In this document: piece by piece, positions 1-5,688 of the stretch
How positions within the stretch are numbered: the stretch's first letter is position 1
How the letters are laid out: each line of letters opens with the position of its first letter
Assembly (NCBI GenBank): GCA_017743275.1
Contig: JAGHZG010000045.1
Span: 1-8,724, forward strand
Reading direction: 5' to 3'
DNA: 8,724 nt
From: Chloroflexota bacterium
Lineage (GTDB): Bacteria > Chloroflexota > Anaerolineae > B4-G1 > DUEL01
The notes under the pieces: model-generated
What the model saw: the letters and a program-made list of their open reading frames with translations, nothing else
What the model was told of the DNA's origin: nothing
Databases searched by the model: none
Translations under genes and position numbers: made by a program

Positions 1-125
1 AGAACCTGCCCAATGAACTCAATATACTCGGGTAACAGGTCCGGATGAGTCTCAGCGATGTGCGCTTCCCGCTCATCCGTTAACTCCACCACGCCCTTCA
101 GGTATGGGCATGGGAAAACCCGCAT
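1..125 (-). CDS. Unidentified non-ribosomal gene, N-terminal part only; possibly a RelE/barnase-fold nuclease-like protein
   Basis: The frame opens at ATG 125-123 and runs off the left edge after 41 full codons plus two bases. An 11-nt gap separates it from the rplE stop, and AAGGAG overlapping that stop lies 6-7 nt before the ATG, so it looks co-transcribed and properly translated. The visible protein begins MRVFPCPYLKGVVELTDERE and continues with a HI-x5-HPDLLPEY stretch. It is not S14, the usual gene at this place. The ELTDER...HI...HPDLLPEY pattern resembles small proteins of Chloroflexota and cyanobacteria that I loosely associate with PBECR-type (phage barnase/EndoU/ColicinE5/RelE-like) nuclease folds. 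That assignment is recalled and weak. That it is a real gene is well supported; its function is not. GC is about 54%, lower than the flanking rplE. Confidence 0.7.
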   Translation of the reverse strand, partial: MRVFPCPYLKGVVELTDEREAHIAETHPDLLPEYIEFIGQV

Positions 126-136
126 CAGGATGCTCC

Positions 137-679
137 TTACCGCCGCCGGAACGGCATCCCCAGCAGTTCCAGCAGCCGCCGGGCCTCCTCGTCCGTCTTC
201 GCGGTGGTCACAATGGTGATCTCCATGCCGCGAATCTTGTCAATCTTGTCGTAGTTGATCTCCGGGAAAATCAACTGTTCGCGCAGCCCCAGCGTATAGT
301 TGCCCCGACCGTCAAAAGCGGAAGGAGAAACACCGCGAAAGTCCCGCTGGCGCGGTAGCGCCACGTTACAGAGCCGGTCCAGGAACGCCCACATACGCTC
401 GCCCCGAAGCGTCACCTTCACCCCGATGGCCCGGCCGGCCCGCAACTTGAAACTGGCGACGGACTTGCGTGCTTTGGTAATCACAGGCCGCTGACCAGTG
501 ATCGTCGCCAGGTCCTGGACGGCGAAATCCAGTGCCTTCGGATTATCCAGCGCCTCCCCCATGCCGATGTTGATGACGATTTTCTGCAGCCGCGGGACTT
601 CCATAATGTTGCGGTAACCGAACTCCCGCATGAGGGTCGGCCGAATCTGTTCCCGATATAAAGCCTGCAACCGCTGCAT
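137..679 (-). CDS. rplE: Ribosomal protein uL5 (L5)
   Basis: Binds 5S rRNA and helps form the central protuberance of the 50S subunit. The 180-residue product matches the usual length (about 180). It shows the family signatures in order: an N-terminal helix with [14 protein letters not shown], the [11 protein letters not shown] strand near residue 40, [20 protein letters not shown], the [12 protein letters not shown] loop and the C-terminal [24 protein letters not shown] at 688 would add three residues, but AAAGG directly abuts it with no spacing. The ATG at 679 has AAAGGGTGAG at normal distance and gives the usual length, so 679 is preferred. It follows rplX after a 43-nt spacer filled mostly by heptamer repeats. 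Confidence 0.95.
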   Translation of the reverse strand: MQRLQALYREQIRPTLMREFGYRNIMEVPRLQKIVINIGMGEALDNPKALDFAVQDLATITGQRPVITKARKSVASFKLRAGRAIGVKVTLRGERMWAFLDRLCNVALPRQRDFRGVSPSAFDGRGNYTLGLREQLIFPEINYDKIDKIRGMEITIVTTAKTDEEARRLLELLGMPFRRR

Positions 680-694
680 TGGACTCACCCTTTA

Positions 695-722
695 GATTGC
701 AAATTCAAGATTGCAGATTCAA
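695..722. repeat. Four tandem heptamers in the rplX-rplE spacer
   Basis: Read on the + strand the units are GATTGCA, AATTCAA, GATTGCA and GATTCAA, in perfect 7-nt register, with a 14-nt super-period. The array starts exactly at the last base after the rplX stop codon (723-725) and fills most of the gap up to the rplE Shine-Dalgarno. No coding potential is apparent. Confidence 0.8.
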
Positions 723-1046
723 TCAAAACGATTGCCCACACTGCTTGCAAATCCGCACCTTGCGCCCGCCTTCCTGGCGCTCAAAACCCACCCGCGTGGC
801 TTCCTTACAGTGCGGACAGACCGGCATCACGTTGGAGATGTGGATCGGCGCCTCAAACTGGATTCGCCCGGGCTGAATCCGTCCCCGGCCCGCGCGGATC
901 GGTCGCTGATGCTTGGTGACCAGATTCACCCCGGAGACCACCACCCGGTTCTCCTTCGGAAGCACCTGCCGGACTTCCCCGCGCTTCCCCCGGTCATCCC
1001 CGGCGATGACTTCTACCGTATCTCCCTTCTTCACCCGAATGCCCAT
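723..1046 (-). CDS. rplX: Ribosomal protein uL24 (L24), zinc-finger form
   Basis: An early assembly protein that nucleates folding of the 5' part of 23S rRNA. The 107-residue product has an N-terminal KOW motif (about residues 4-31, [20 protein letters not shown]) followed by the GVNLVTKHQ segment and a C-terminal zinc ribbon. Cysteines 77 and 80 (CPHC) and 100 and 103 (CKQC) would bind one zinc. Many, but not all, bacterial L24 proteins keep this four-cysteine form; E. coli lacks it. The ATG has GAGGTG four nt upstream, placed at the end of the heptamer array that separates the gene from rplN. Confidence 0.96.
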   Translation of the reverse strand: MGIRVKKGDTVEVIAGDDRGKRGEVRQVLPKENRVVVSGVNLVTKHQRPIRAGRGRIQPGRIQFEAPIHISNVMPVCPHCKEATRVGFERQEGGRKVRICKQCGQSF

Positions 1047-1059
1047 TCTTCACCTCGCG

Positions 1060-1108
1060 GATCGCGTATCGCTAATCGCTTATCGCGCATCGCTCATTGC
1101 GGATTGCA
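1060..1108. repeat. Seven tandem heptamers (NATYGCN) in the rplN-rplX spacer
   Basis: Seven consecutive 7-nt units fit NATYGCN on the + strand: GATCGCG, TATCGCT, AATCGCT, TATCGCG, CATCGCT, CATTGCG, GATTGCA. Outer positions vary while the ATYGC core holds. In the mRNA sense the array reads as GCGATNN units and passes into GCGAGGTG, whose GAGGTG is the Shine-Dalgarno of rplX. It occupies most of the 72-nt gap. Confidence 0.85.
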
Positions 1109-1118
1109 TCGCGCAGAC

Positions 1119-1490
1119 TCACAGCACCTCTGGTGCCAGGGAAATGATTTTCATGAATCCCTTATCCCGCAATTCCCGGGCGACGGGCCCGAAAATGCGG
1201 GTACCGCGCGGGTTGACGCCGGTTGCGTCCAGCAAAACCGCCGCGTTGTCGTCAAAGCGGATGGTGGAACCGTCGGGGCGCCGATACTCTTTGGCCGTGC
1301 GGACGATGACCGCCTTGACCACGTCCCCCTTCTTCACCGACGCGTTGGGCGTGGCCTGCTTGACTGTCGCCACGATGACATCTCCGACGTACCCGTACCG
1401 CCGCCTGGAGCCACCCATGACGCGGATGCAAAGCAACTCTTTCGCTCCCGTGTTGTCCGCCACCGTCAGACGGGTCTCCTGCTGAATCAT
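1119..1490 (-). CDS. rplN: Ribosomal protein uL14 (L14)
   Basis: Beta-barrel protein at the subunit interface of the 50S, contacting 16S rRNA in the bridge with h14. The 123-residue product is one residue longer than the common 122 and has the signatures [50 protein letters not shown] and the [24 protein letters not shown] end. Its ATG overlaps the rpsQ stop codon by 4 nt (ATGA) and is preceded by AGGAGGTG, a strong Shine-Dalgarno lying inside the rpsQ end, so translation is probably coupled to rpsQ. Confidence 0.97.
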   Translation of the reverse strand: MIQQETRLTVADNTGAKELLCIRVMGGSRRRYGYVGDVIVATVKQATPNASVKKGDVVKAVIVRTAKEYRRPDGSTIRFDDNAAVLLDATGVNPRGTRIFGPVARELRDKGFMKIISLAPEVL

Positions 1491-1759
1491 GCGACCACCT
1501 CCTCAGGGCGTTCGGCCCGCTCCAGAATCTCCTCCACCACCCACCGCTTCAGGCGGCTGAGGGGCCGGGATTCTACAATCCGCACCAGGTCGCCCGTGCG
1601 GCAGGAGTTCTCCTCATCATGCGCGTAGTACTTTTTCCGCACCCGCACCACTTTGCCGTAAAGAGGGTGACGGTGGGTCCGTTCCACCTGCACCACCACC
1701 GTCTTCTGCATCTTATCGCTGACGACGCGCCCGACCAGTCGCTTTCGCCGTTCCCTCAT
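1487..1759 (-). CDS. rpsQ: Ribosomal protein uS17 (S17)
   Basis: OB-fold primary binder of the 5' domain of 16S rRNA in the 30S subunit. The 90-residue product carries the expected sequence: [34 protein letters not shown], then [10 protein letters not shown] and [21 protein letters not shown]. Length is normal for the family (about 80-90). It overlaps rpmC upstream and rplN downstream by 4 nt each, both as ATGA, with GGAGG six nt before its start. This is the most tightly packed part of the operon. Confidence 0.97.
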   Translation of the reverse strand: MRERRKRLVGRVVSDKMQKTVVVQVERTHRHPLYGKVVRVRKKYYAHDEENSCRTGDLVRIVESRPLSRLKRWVVEEILERAERPEEVVA

Positions 1760-1977
1760 CGCGTGCCTCCTGCCTCCTGCATGATCCGGGCCAATTCCCG
1801 TTCCCGCAGGATGGTCTTGATGCGGGCAATGTCCCGCTTCGCGGCCGTGATGCGGTTATTATCCTGCAGACGGTTCATGTACCAATCCTGCCGCAGGACA
1901 AACAGTTCCCGATACGCCTCTTCCAGACGAGCGCGCAATTCCGCATCCGTCAACAAACGGAGTTCTCTGGCTCGCAT
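1756..1977 (-). CDS. rpmC: Ribosomal protein uL29 (L29)
   Basis: Small two-helix protein near the 50S exit tunnel, part of the docking site for nascent-chain factors. The 73-residue product has the family pattern [29 protein letters not shown] and the C-terminal helix [16 protein letters not shown]. It is slightly longer than the usual 60-70 because of a short tail that overlaps the rpsQ start by 4 nt. The ATG sits 1 nt after the rplP stop with GGGAGAG upstream. Confidence 0.96.
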   Translation of the reverse strand: MRARELRLLTDAELRARLEEAYRELFVLRQDWYMNRLQDNNRITAAKRDIARIKTILRERELARIMQEAGGTR

Positions 1978-1978
1978 A

Positions 1979-2401
1979 CTACTCTCCCACCACTTTTTCT
2001 CGGGTCACAAACTGGCATTTGATGGGCAGTTTGTTGGCCGCCAGCCGCATCGCCTCCCGGGCCTGCTCCTCGGGCAGACCCGCCAGTTCAAAGAGGATGC
2101 GGCCGGGCCGAACGACAGCCACCCAGTGGTCCACAGCGCCCTTGCCCTTGCCCATACGGGTCTCGGCGGGCTTGGCCGTGACCGGCTTATCCGGGAAAAT
2201 CCGAATCCAGTACTTCCCGCGCCGACGGACGAAGCGGACGATGGCCCGTCGCGCAGCCTCAATCTGACGGCTGGTGATCCAGGCCGGCTCCAGCGCCTGC
2301 AGGCCATACTCACCGAAAGCGACTTCGGTGCCCCGGCTCTCCCGGCCCTTCATCCGTCCGCGCATCTGCTTGCGGTATTTGACTCGTTTCGGCATCAACA
2401 T
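1979..2401 (-). CDS. rplP: Ribosomal protein uL16 (L16)
   Basis: Late-assembling 50S protein near the A site and the GTPase-associated region, needed for tRNA accommodation. The 140-residue product starts [19 protein letters not shown] and includes the family signatures [57 protein letters not shown] and [13 protein letters not shown] eight nt before ATG 2401 supports this start over the internal ATG at 2395. Upstream it is 22 nt from the end of the broken toxin gene. In the classical S10 order it directly follows rpsC, so the TA cassette is an insertion. Confidence 0.97.
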   Translation of the reverse strand: MLMPKRVKYRKQMRGRMKGRESRGTEVAFGEYGLQALEPAWITSRQIEAARRAIVRFVRRRGKYWIRIFPDKPVTAKPAETRMGKGKGAVDHWVAVVRPGRILFELAGLPEEQAREAMRLAANKLPIKCQFVTREKVVGE

Positions 2402-2423
2402 AGATTACGCTCCTGCCAAATCG

Positions 2424-2689
2424 TTAAAGGGCCCGATATACTTCCCGGCGATGACGAACGTAAATTATCGTAATTCGCTGCTCTCGTGTGTCTACCTCGT
2501 ACACAATACGATAATCACCCAGGTGAAGTCTATATAACTGCTGTGTGCCTTCCAGTTTCTCAACACCCCGAGGAAAGGGATTTCTCCTAATTCCTCAATG
2601 CGCCTTAATGTGCGCTCAACTACCGATTTGGGCAAATGACGAAAATCCTTATGCACGGACGGCTTGAACTCAATGTTATAAGAGCCCAT
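2424..2689 (-). pseudogene. RelE/ParE-superfamily toxin gene broken (or recoded) by a -1 frameshift
   Basis: In the opening frame the protein begins MGSYNIEFKPSVHKDFRHLP and runs to residue 39 (EIPF), then continues off-family to a TAG at 2494-2492 (65 residues). Stepping back one base at 2573 restores a full RelE-type continuation: [16 protein letters not shown], then [12 protein letters not shown] and finally [12 protein letters not shown], ending at TAA 2426-2424. The joined protein would be 88 residues, a normal RelE/ParE length, with the GDYRIVY strand and the RHRREVY end. Family members are mRNA interferases (RelE) or gyrase poisons (ParE); which one applies here cannot be told. The start overlaps the antitoxin end by 14 nt, as in many TA operons. 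GC is about 45%, far below the flanking ribosomal genes, which suggests acquisition. The break may be decay, a base-call error or programmed frameshifting. Confidence 0.8.
2573..2579 (-). other. Slippery heptamer C CCT TTC at the toxin frame break
   Basis: Split in the zero frame, the sequence is C CCT TTC, which has the X XXY YYZ form of -1 slippery sites. The junction needed to restore the toxin lies exactly after TTC, with CCT CGG GGT next in the -1 frame. Purine stretches that could act as upstream stimulators lie at AGGAG (2584-2588, 4 nt away) and GAGGA (2592-2596, 12 nt away). The pattern is directly visible; a role in frameshifting is only a hypothesis. Confidence 0.4.
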
Positions 2690-2867
2690 CTTCCTTCAGC
2701 CGTCGCTTCATTTCCTCCAAACCAATCGGCTTCTCATCCCGCCGCTCTGCAACAACAGCCAAATCATGCAGGTCTGCCAGTAACCGCTGATACCGTCTCA
2801 GCGAAAGGATCACACCGACCCTTTTCCCCTTCGCGTTCACCACGTATTGCTCCCGCATTGGTTCCAT
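2676..2867 (-). CDS. Antitoxin of a type II TA pair, Phd/YefM-like
   Basis: A 63-residue protein whose first part, REQYVVNAKGKRVGVILSLRRYQRLLADLHDL, fits the N-terminal DNA-binding and dimer region of Phd/YefM-like antitoxins (V-x-GKRVGVI-L-x-x-YxRLL). The remainder, AVVAERRDEKPIGLEEMKRRLKEDGLL, is a charged helix of the kind that wraps the toxin. It probably neutralises the toxin encoded just downstream and represses its own promoter; this is inferred from family and layout. The ATG at 2867 has GAGGGAGG close by; an in-frame ATG at 2858 would give 60 residues. GC is about 55%, between the toxin and the ribosomal genes. The reading frame is intact even though the partner is frameshifted. Confidence 0.82.
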   Translation of the reverse strand: MEPMREQYVVNAKGKRVGVILSLRRYQRLLADLHDLAVVAERRDEKPIGLEEMKRRLKEDGLL

Positions 2868-3008
2868 GGCCCTCCCTCTTTTCCCGAAAGAACCCGCAAT
2901 CTGGCATGCCCCTACCTGATCACCTGTTGCAAACGAGCCGCCGGAATATCGGGCATAATCGGCATCACGTACGTCTCTTTTTTTCAGCCTTCGCCCTCAA
3001 ATCAGCCC
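2868..3008. other. 141-nt spacer before the TA cassette
   Basis: Lies between the rpsC stop and the antitoxin start and is the only longer spacer in the operon without an evident heptamer array. It holds an 8-nt palindrome ACGTACGT (2967-2974) and an A7 run on the coding strand (2978-2984). It could hold an autoregulated TA promoter, but I see no convincing -10/-35 pair. A 17-codon frame (2912-2965) has no convincing ribosome-binding site. Confidence 0.4.
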
Positions 3009-3686
3009 TCACACCACAAACGGCTGCGGTTGCTCCTCCGGGACCTCGGGTTTCGCCTCTGAGAGGACCTCCCCCTTATAAATCCAGACCTTGACGCCAA
3101 TGCGGCCGTAGGTGGTATAGGCCTCGGCGCGGGCGAAGTCAATATCGGCGCGCAGGGTCTGGCGAGGCACCCGGCCCTCCCGCATGGCCACCGGACGGGC
3201 CATCTCGGCGCCGCCAATCCGGCCTTTGCAGACAATCCAGACCCCCTGGGCCCCGGCCCGCATGGCCTGCTGGATCGCCCGCTTCATCGCCCGACCGTGG
3301 GAAATCCGGCGCTCCAGTTGGGCCACGATGTTCTGGGCCACCAGCCGGGCGTCCAGTTCCGGCCGCTCCACTTCCCGCACATCCACGTGCACCCGCTTGC
3401 CGGTGATCTCCTCCAGGTCCTGCCGGAGCACCTTCACCGCACCACCCTTCCGCCCGATCACAATGCCCGGGCGCGCGGTCCAGATGGTCACCTGCACCTG
3501 GTTCGGGAAGCGCTCAACCTCAACCCGGGAGACTCCCGCCGGAGCCAGTTCCCGCTCTATGTACTCCCGAATGCGCAGGTCCTCCTGCAACAGGTCCCGG
3601 TAGGCCTTGCCGTCGGCGTACCAGCGAGCCTTCCAATCCCGCAAAATCTTCAACCGAAAGCCGTAGGGATGTACCTTTCGTCCCAA
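3009..3686 (-). CDS. rpsC: Ribosomal protein uS3 (S3)
   Basis: Forms part of the mRNA entry channel of the 30S and contributes to its helicase activity. The 225-residue product starts MGRKVHPYGFRLKILRDW and has a KH domain with the GRKG loop at residues 78-81 (VIGRKGG), followed by the C-terminal domain with LERRISHGRAMKRAIQQAM, GVWIVCKGRIGGAEMAR and the YGRIGVKVWIYKGE strand. The start codon is TTG (3686-3684), chosen because GRKVHPYG is the conserved N-terminus and GGAGGGA lies about six nt upstream. It follows rplV after a 72-nt spacer holding a hairpin. Confidence 0.96.
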   Translation of the reverse strand: MGRKVHPYGFRLKILRDWKARWYADGKAYRDLLQEDLRIREYIERELAPAGVSRVEVERFPNQVQVTIWTARPGIVIGRKGGAVKVLRQDLEEITGKRVHVDVREVERPELDARLVAQNIVAQLERRISHGRAMKRAIQQAMRAGAQGVWIVCKGRIGGAEMARPVAMREGRVPRQTLRADIDFARAEAYTTYGRIGVKVWIYKGEVLSEAKPEVPEEQPQPFVV

Positions 3687-3703
3687 AATGTCCCTCCGAA
3701 TAC

Positions 3704-3725
3704 AGAATCAAGAATCGGAGAATCA
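3704..3725. repeat. Three AGAATCR heptamers in the rplV-rpsC spacer
   Basis: On the + strand AGAATCA (3704-3710), AGAATCG (3711-3717) and AGAATCA (3719-3725) occur in a row, the last shifted by one base. The last copy overlaps the left arm of the neighbouring inverted repeat. It is a shorter, looser version of the heptamer arrays in the other spacers. Confidence 0.6.
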
Positions 3726-3758
3726 AAGAACCAGAAACAACGCTGGTTCGCTGATTCT
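3719..3758 (-). other. Inverted repeat forming a 16-bp hairpin after rplV
   Basis: Arms 3719-3734 and 3743-3758 are complementary except for a central 2-nt mismatch, leaving an 8-nt loop. In the mRNA the stem begins directly after the rplV stop codon. No U-tract follows it, so it does not look like an intrinsic terminator; it could be an RNA-stability or processing element, or a product of the local ATTCT/AGAAT repeats. Confidence 0.6.
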
Positions 3759-4115
3759 TTATTCTTCCTCAAACTCATCCAGGACAACGGTGATGTGAGA
3801 AGAGCGGCGGCGGATGGGGCGATACCGTCCCCGGGCCGCAAAGCGGGGCCGCCAGCCCTTGCCCGGCGCCACCCCTGGCCCCTCATCGGCCACAATATGG
3901 GCGATGTACAGGTTATCCCGGGAGAGGCCAATGTTCTCTTCCGCGTTGGCGACGGCCGAGCGGATCAGTTTCTCCACCGGGCGCGCCGCGGCGTGCGGCA
4001 TCATGCGCAGTATCTCCAGCGCTCCCACCACATCCATTCCCCGCACCTGGTCAATCACCCGGCGCACCTTTCGCGCCGACATCGGGATATGCTTCGCCTG
4101 TGCACGAACCTCCAT
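3759..4115 (-). CDS. rplV: Ribosomal protein uL22 (L22)
   Basis: Lines the 50S exit tunnel; its beta-hairpin forms the constriction with L4 and is where macrolide-resistance changes map. The 118-residue product shows AKHIPMSARKVRRVIDQVRGMDVVGALEILRMMP, then KLIRSAVANAEEN, the extended hairpin region around KGWRPRFAARGRYRPIRRR, and the closing SSHITVVLDE strand. Length is normal (about 110-120). AAGGAG six nt before the ATG comes from the degenerate end of the heptamer array after rpsS. Confidence 0.96.
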   Translation of the reverse strand: MEVRAQAKHIPMSARKVRRVIDQVRGMDVVGALEILRMMPHAAARPVEKLIRSAVANAEENIGLSRDNLYIAHIVADEGPGVAPGKGWRPRFAARGRYRPIRRRSSHITVVLDEFEEE

Positions 4116-4121
4116 ACCTCA

Positions 4122-4180
4122 CTCCTTCTTCCTACTCCCTACTCCCTACTCCCTACTCCCTACTCCCTACTACTCCCTAC
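4122..4180. repeat. GTAGGGA heptamer array in the rpsS-rplV spacer
   Basis: In the mRNA sense there are five perfect GTAGGGA units (4170-4136), then GTAGGAA and GAAGGAG. One further GTAGGGA copy lies upstream (4180-4174), displaced by an extra GTA. The rpsS stop codon TAG (4179-4177) lies inside that copy, and the last unit GAAGGAG supplies the rplV Shine-Dalgarno. The 61-nt gap is essentially all repeat. Confidence 0.92.
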
Positions 4181-4470
4181 TTCTTCTTCCGCCGCACTTC
4201 ACCCTTCTTCTCTTTGGTGATGTGCCCCCGATAGGTCCGGGTCGGAGCGAACTCCCCCAATTTGTGACCGACCATATTCTCGGTAATGTAGATGGGCACA
4301 TGTCGCCGCCCGTCGTGAACGGCGATGGTATGGCCCACCATTTGGGGGAAGATGGTGGAGTCCCGGGACCAGGTCCGGATCACCCGTTTCTCCCCAGCCC
4401 GATTCAGTTCCTCCACCTTCCGCAGCAACTTCGGGTCCACATACGGGCCTTTTTTCAGCGAGCGTCCCAT
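4177..4470 (-). CDS. rpsS: Ribosomal protein uS19 (S19)
   Basis: Sits in the head of the 30S with S13, near the A site and the bridge to the 50S. The 97-residue product has the complete family pattern: [69 protein letters not shown] split over its core, and the basic tail ending RRKKK. Length is usual (about 92-97). AAGGAGG four nt before ATG 4470 is a near-ideal Shine-Dalgarno and arises from the last unit of the upstream repeat array. Confidence 0.97.
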   Translation of the reverse strand: MGRSLKKGPYVDPKLLRKVEELNRAGEKRVIRTWSRDSTIFPQMVGHTIAVHDGRRHVPIYITENMVGHKLGEFAPTRTYRGHITKEKKGEVRRKKK

Positions 4471-4472
4471 AA

Positions 4473-4542
4473 TCCCTCCTTACTCCCTACTTCCTGCTCC
4501 TTACTCCCTACTTCCTACTCCTTACTCCCTACTTCCTGCTCC
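4473..4542. repeat. Ten-unit heptamer array with 21-nt super-period before rpsS
   Basis: In mRNA sense the nine units from 4542 to 4480 are GGAGCAG, GAAGTAG, GGAGTAA, then GGAGTAG, GAAGTAG, GGAGTAA, then GGAGCAG, GAAGTAG, GGAGTAA: three 21-nt copies differing at a single base. A tenth unit, GGAGGGA (4479-4473), forms the rpsS Shine-Dalgarno. The array fills nearly all of the 73-nt gap after rplB. Confidence 0.93.
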
Positions 4543-4543
4543 A

Positions 4544-5380
4544 CTACTGCCGACGCTTCCCCCGACGGCGGATGATGTATTTATCCGTCGTCTTATTGCG
4601 ACGGGTCTTCTTACCCAGGGTCGGCTTGCCCCACGGCGTCTTCGGGCCGGGCATGCCGATGGGCGAACGGCCTTCGCCACCGCCGTGCGGGTGGTCGCGC
4701 GGGCTCATGGCCGAACCGCGCACATGCGGACGCCGCCCCAGCCAGCGCTTGCGGCCCGCCTTGCCCAACTTGATGTTGGCGTGCTCCTCGTTCCCCACCT
4801 GCCCGACCGTCGCCATACATTCCTTGCGGATCAGCCGCATCTCGCCGCTGGGCAGGCGGACCGTAACGTAATCCCCTTCCTTCGCCAGCACCTGGGCCGC
4901 GCAGCCCGCCGAACGGACCAACTGCCCGCCCCGTCCAGGGTACAACTCAATGTTGTGCACCGTCGTCCCCAGCGGGATACGCTCCAGCGGCAGCGCGTTC
5001 CCCACCCGGATCTCGGCGGTCGGGCCGCTCATCACCGTATCCCCGACCTTCAGGCCCAGGGGAGCCAGGATGTAGCGCTTCTCTCCGTCCGCGTAGACCA
5101 GCAGGGCGATGCGCGCCGAGCGGTTGGGATCGTACTCTATAGAAGCCACGCGGGCCGGAATGCCGTGCTTATCCCGCTTGAAGTCAATCAGACGGTACAG
5201 CCGCTTATGGCCGCCGCCCCGGTGGCGGATGGTGATCCGCCCCTGGACGTTTCGCCCGCCCTTTTTCCGCAAGGGAACAACCAGGCTTCGCTCCGGCTCG
5301 GTCTTCGTGATTTCCTCAAACAACGAGCCGGTCATCCCCCGTCGCCCGGGTGATGTCGGCTTGTAGACCTTGATCGCCAC
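4544..5380 (-). CDS. rplB: Ribosomal protein uL2 (L2)
   Basis: Core 50S protein needed for subunit association and peptidyl-transferase centre formation. The 278-residue product starts [17 protein letters not shown] and has the OB-fold then SH3-like domains: [49 protein letters not shown], and a C-terminal [10 protein letters not shown] at about residues 229-238 with the conserved functional histidine, then a basic tail. An upstream frame extension to 5428 lies wholly inside rplW; GTG 5380 has GGAGG six nt upstream, begins the conserved N-terminus and follows the rplW stop by 1 nt, so it is the real start. Confidence 0.97.
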   Translation of the reverse strand: MAIKVYKPTSPGRRGMTGSLFEEITKTEPERSLVVPLRKKGGRNVQGRITIRHRGGGHKRLYRLIDFKRDKHGIPARVASIEYDPNRSARIALLVYADGEKRYILAPLGLKVGDTVMSGPTAEIRVGNALPLERIPLGTTVHNIELYPGRGGQLVRSAGCAAQVLAKEGDYVTVRLPSGEMRLIRKECMATVGQVGNEEHANIKLGKAGRKRWLGRRPHVRGSAMSPRDHPHGGGEGRSPIGMPGPKTPWGKPTLGKKTRRNKTTDKYIIRRRGKRRQ

Positions 5381-5381
5381 C

Positions 5382-5684
5382 TTAGCCCTCCAGCACTTCC
5401 AGTTCCGGGATGCGCTCCCCTTCGGCAAGGGTGACCACCGCCTTCTTCCAGGCCGGAATCCGCACCACCCGACGACGTCCCCACCGCCGGACGGCCTTGG
5501 CCGGCATGTTGGCGATGTTCACCGCCTCCACATGGACCCGATAAATCGTCTCCACCGCCTGCTTGACCAGGGCCTTGTTCGCCCGCCGGTCCACCTCAAA
5601 GGTGTACTGCCGTCGGCGGAGCGAAGTGGCCCGCTGCGTCTTCTCCGTCAAAACCGGACGTTTGATGACCTCGTACAGATGCAT
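5382..5684 (-). CDS. rplW: Ribosomal protein uL23 (L23)
   Basis: Forms the main docking site at the 50S tunnel exit for trigger factor and the signal recognition particle. The 100-residue product contains [16 protein letters not shown], the [20 protein letters not shown] segment, VHVEAVNI and a C-terminal [18 protein letters not shown]. Length is normal. The MHLYEV-type start is a form I associate with Chloroflexota. The ATG lies 4 nt after the rplD stop with only a weak G-rich ribosome-binding site, suggesting coupled translation. Confidence 0.96.
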   Translation of the reverse strand: MHLYEVIKRPVLTEKTQRATSLRRRQYTFEVDRRANKALVKQAVETIYRVHVEAVNIANMPAKAVRRWGRRRVVRIPAWKKAVVTLAEGERIPELEVLEG

Positions 5685-5688
5685 GGCC

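Noticed and set aside
695..722. Repeat arrays as CRISPR
   Set aside because: Units of 7-9 nt have no spacers between them.
711..1628. 305-codon + strand frame
   Set aside because: Antisense to rplX, rplN and rpsQ in a GC-rich region with few stops; no family features and it translates the heptamer array.
2912..2965. 17-codon minus-strand frame MPIMPDIPAARLQQVIR in the spacer before the antitoxin
   Set aside because: No convincing ribosome-binding site and too short to judge; could be a remnant or leader peptide but nothing supports it.
2967..2974. ACGTACGT palindrome as an antitoxin operator
   Set aside because: A single 8-nt palindrome without a nearby promoter or second copy is too weak to call.
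2978..2984. T7 run as an intrinsic terminator
   Set aside because: It is a T-run on the + strand, while all genes are transcribed from the minus strand, where it is an A-run.
3814..4575. Long + strand frames with PTPYSLL-like repeats across 3300-5350
   Set aside because: They are antisense to L22, S19 and L2, and the repetitive peptide is just the 7-nt arrays read through.
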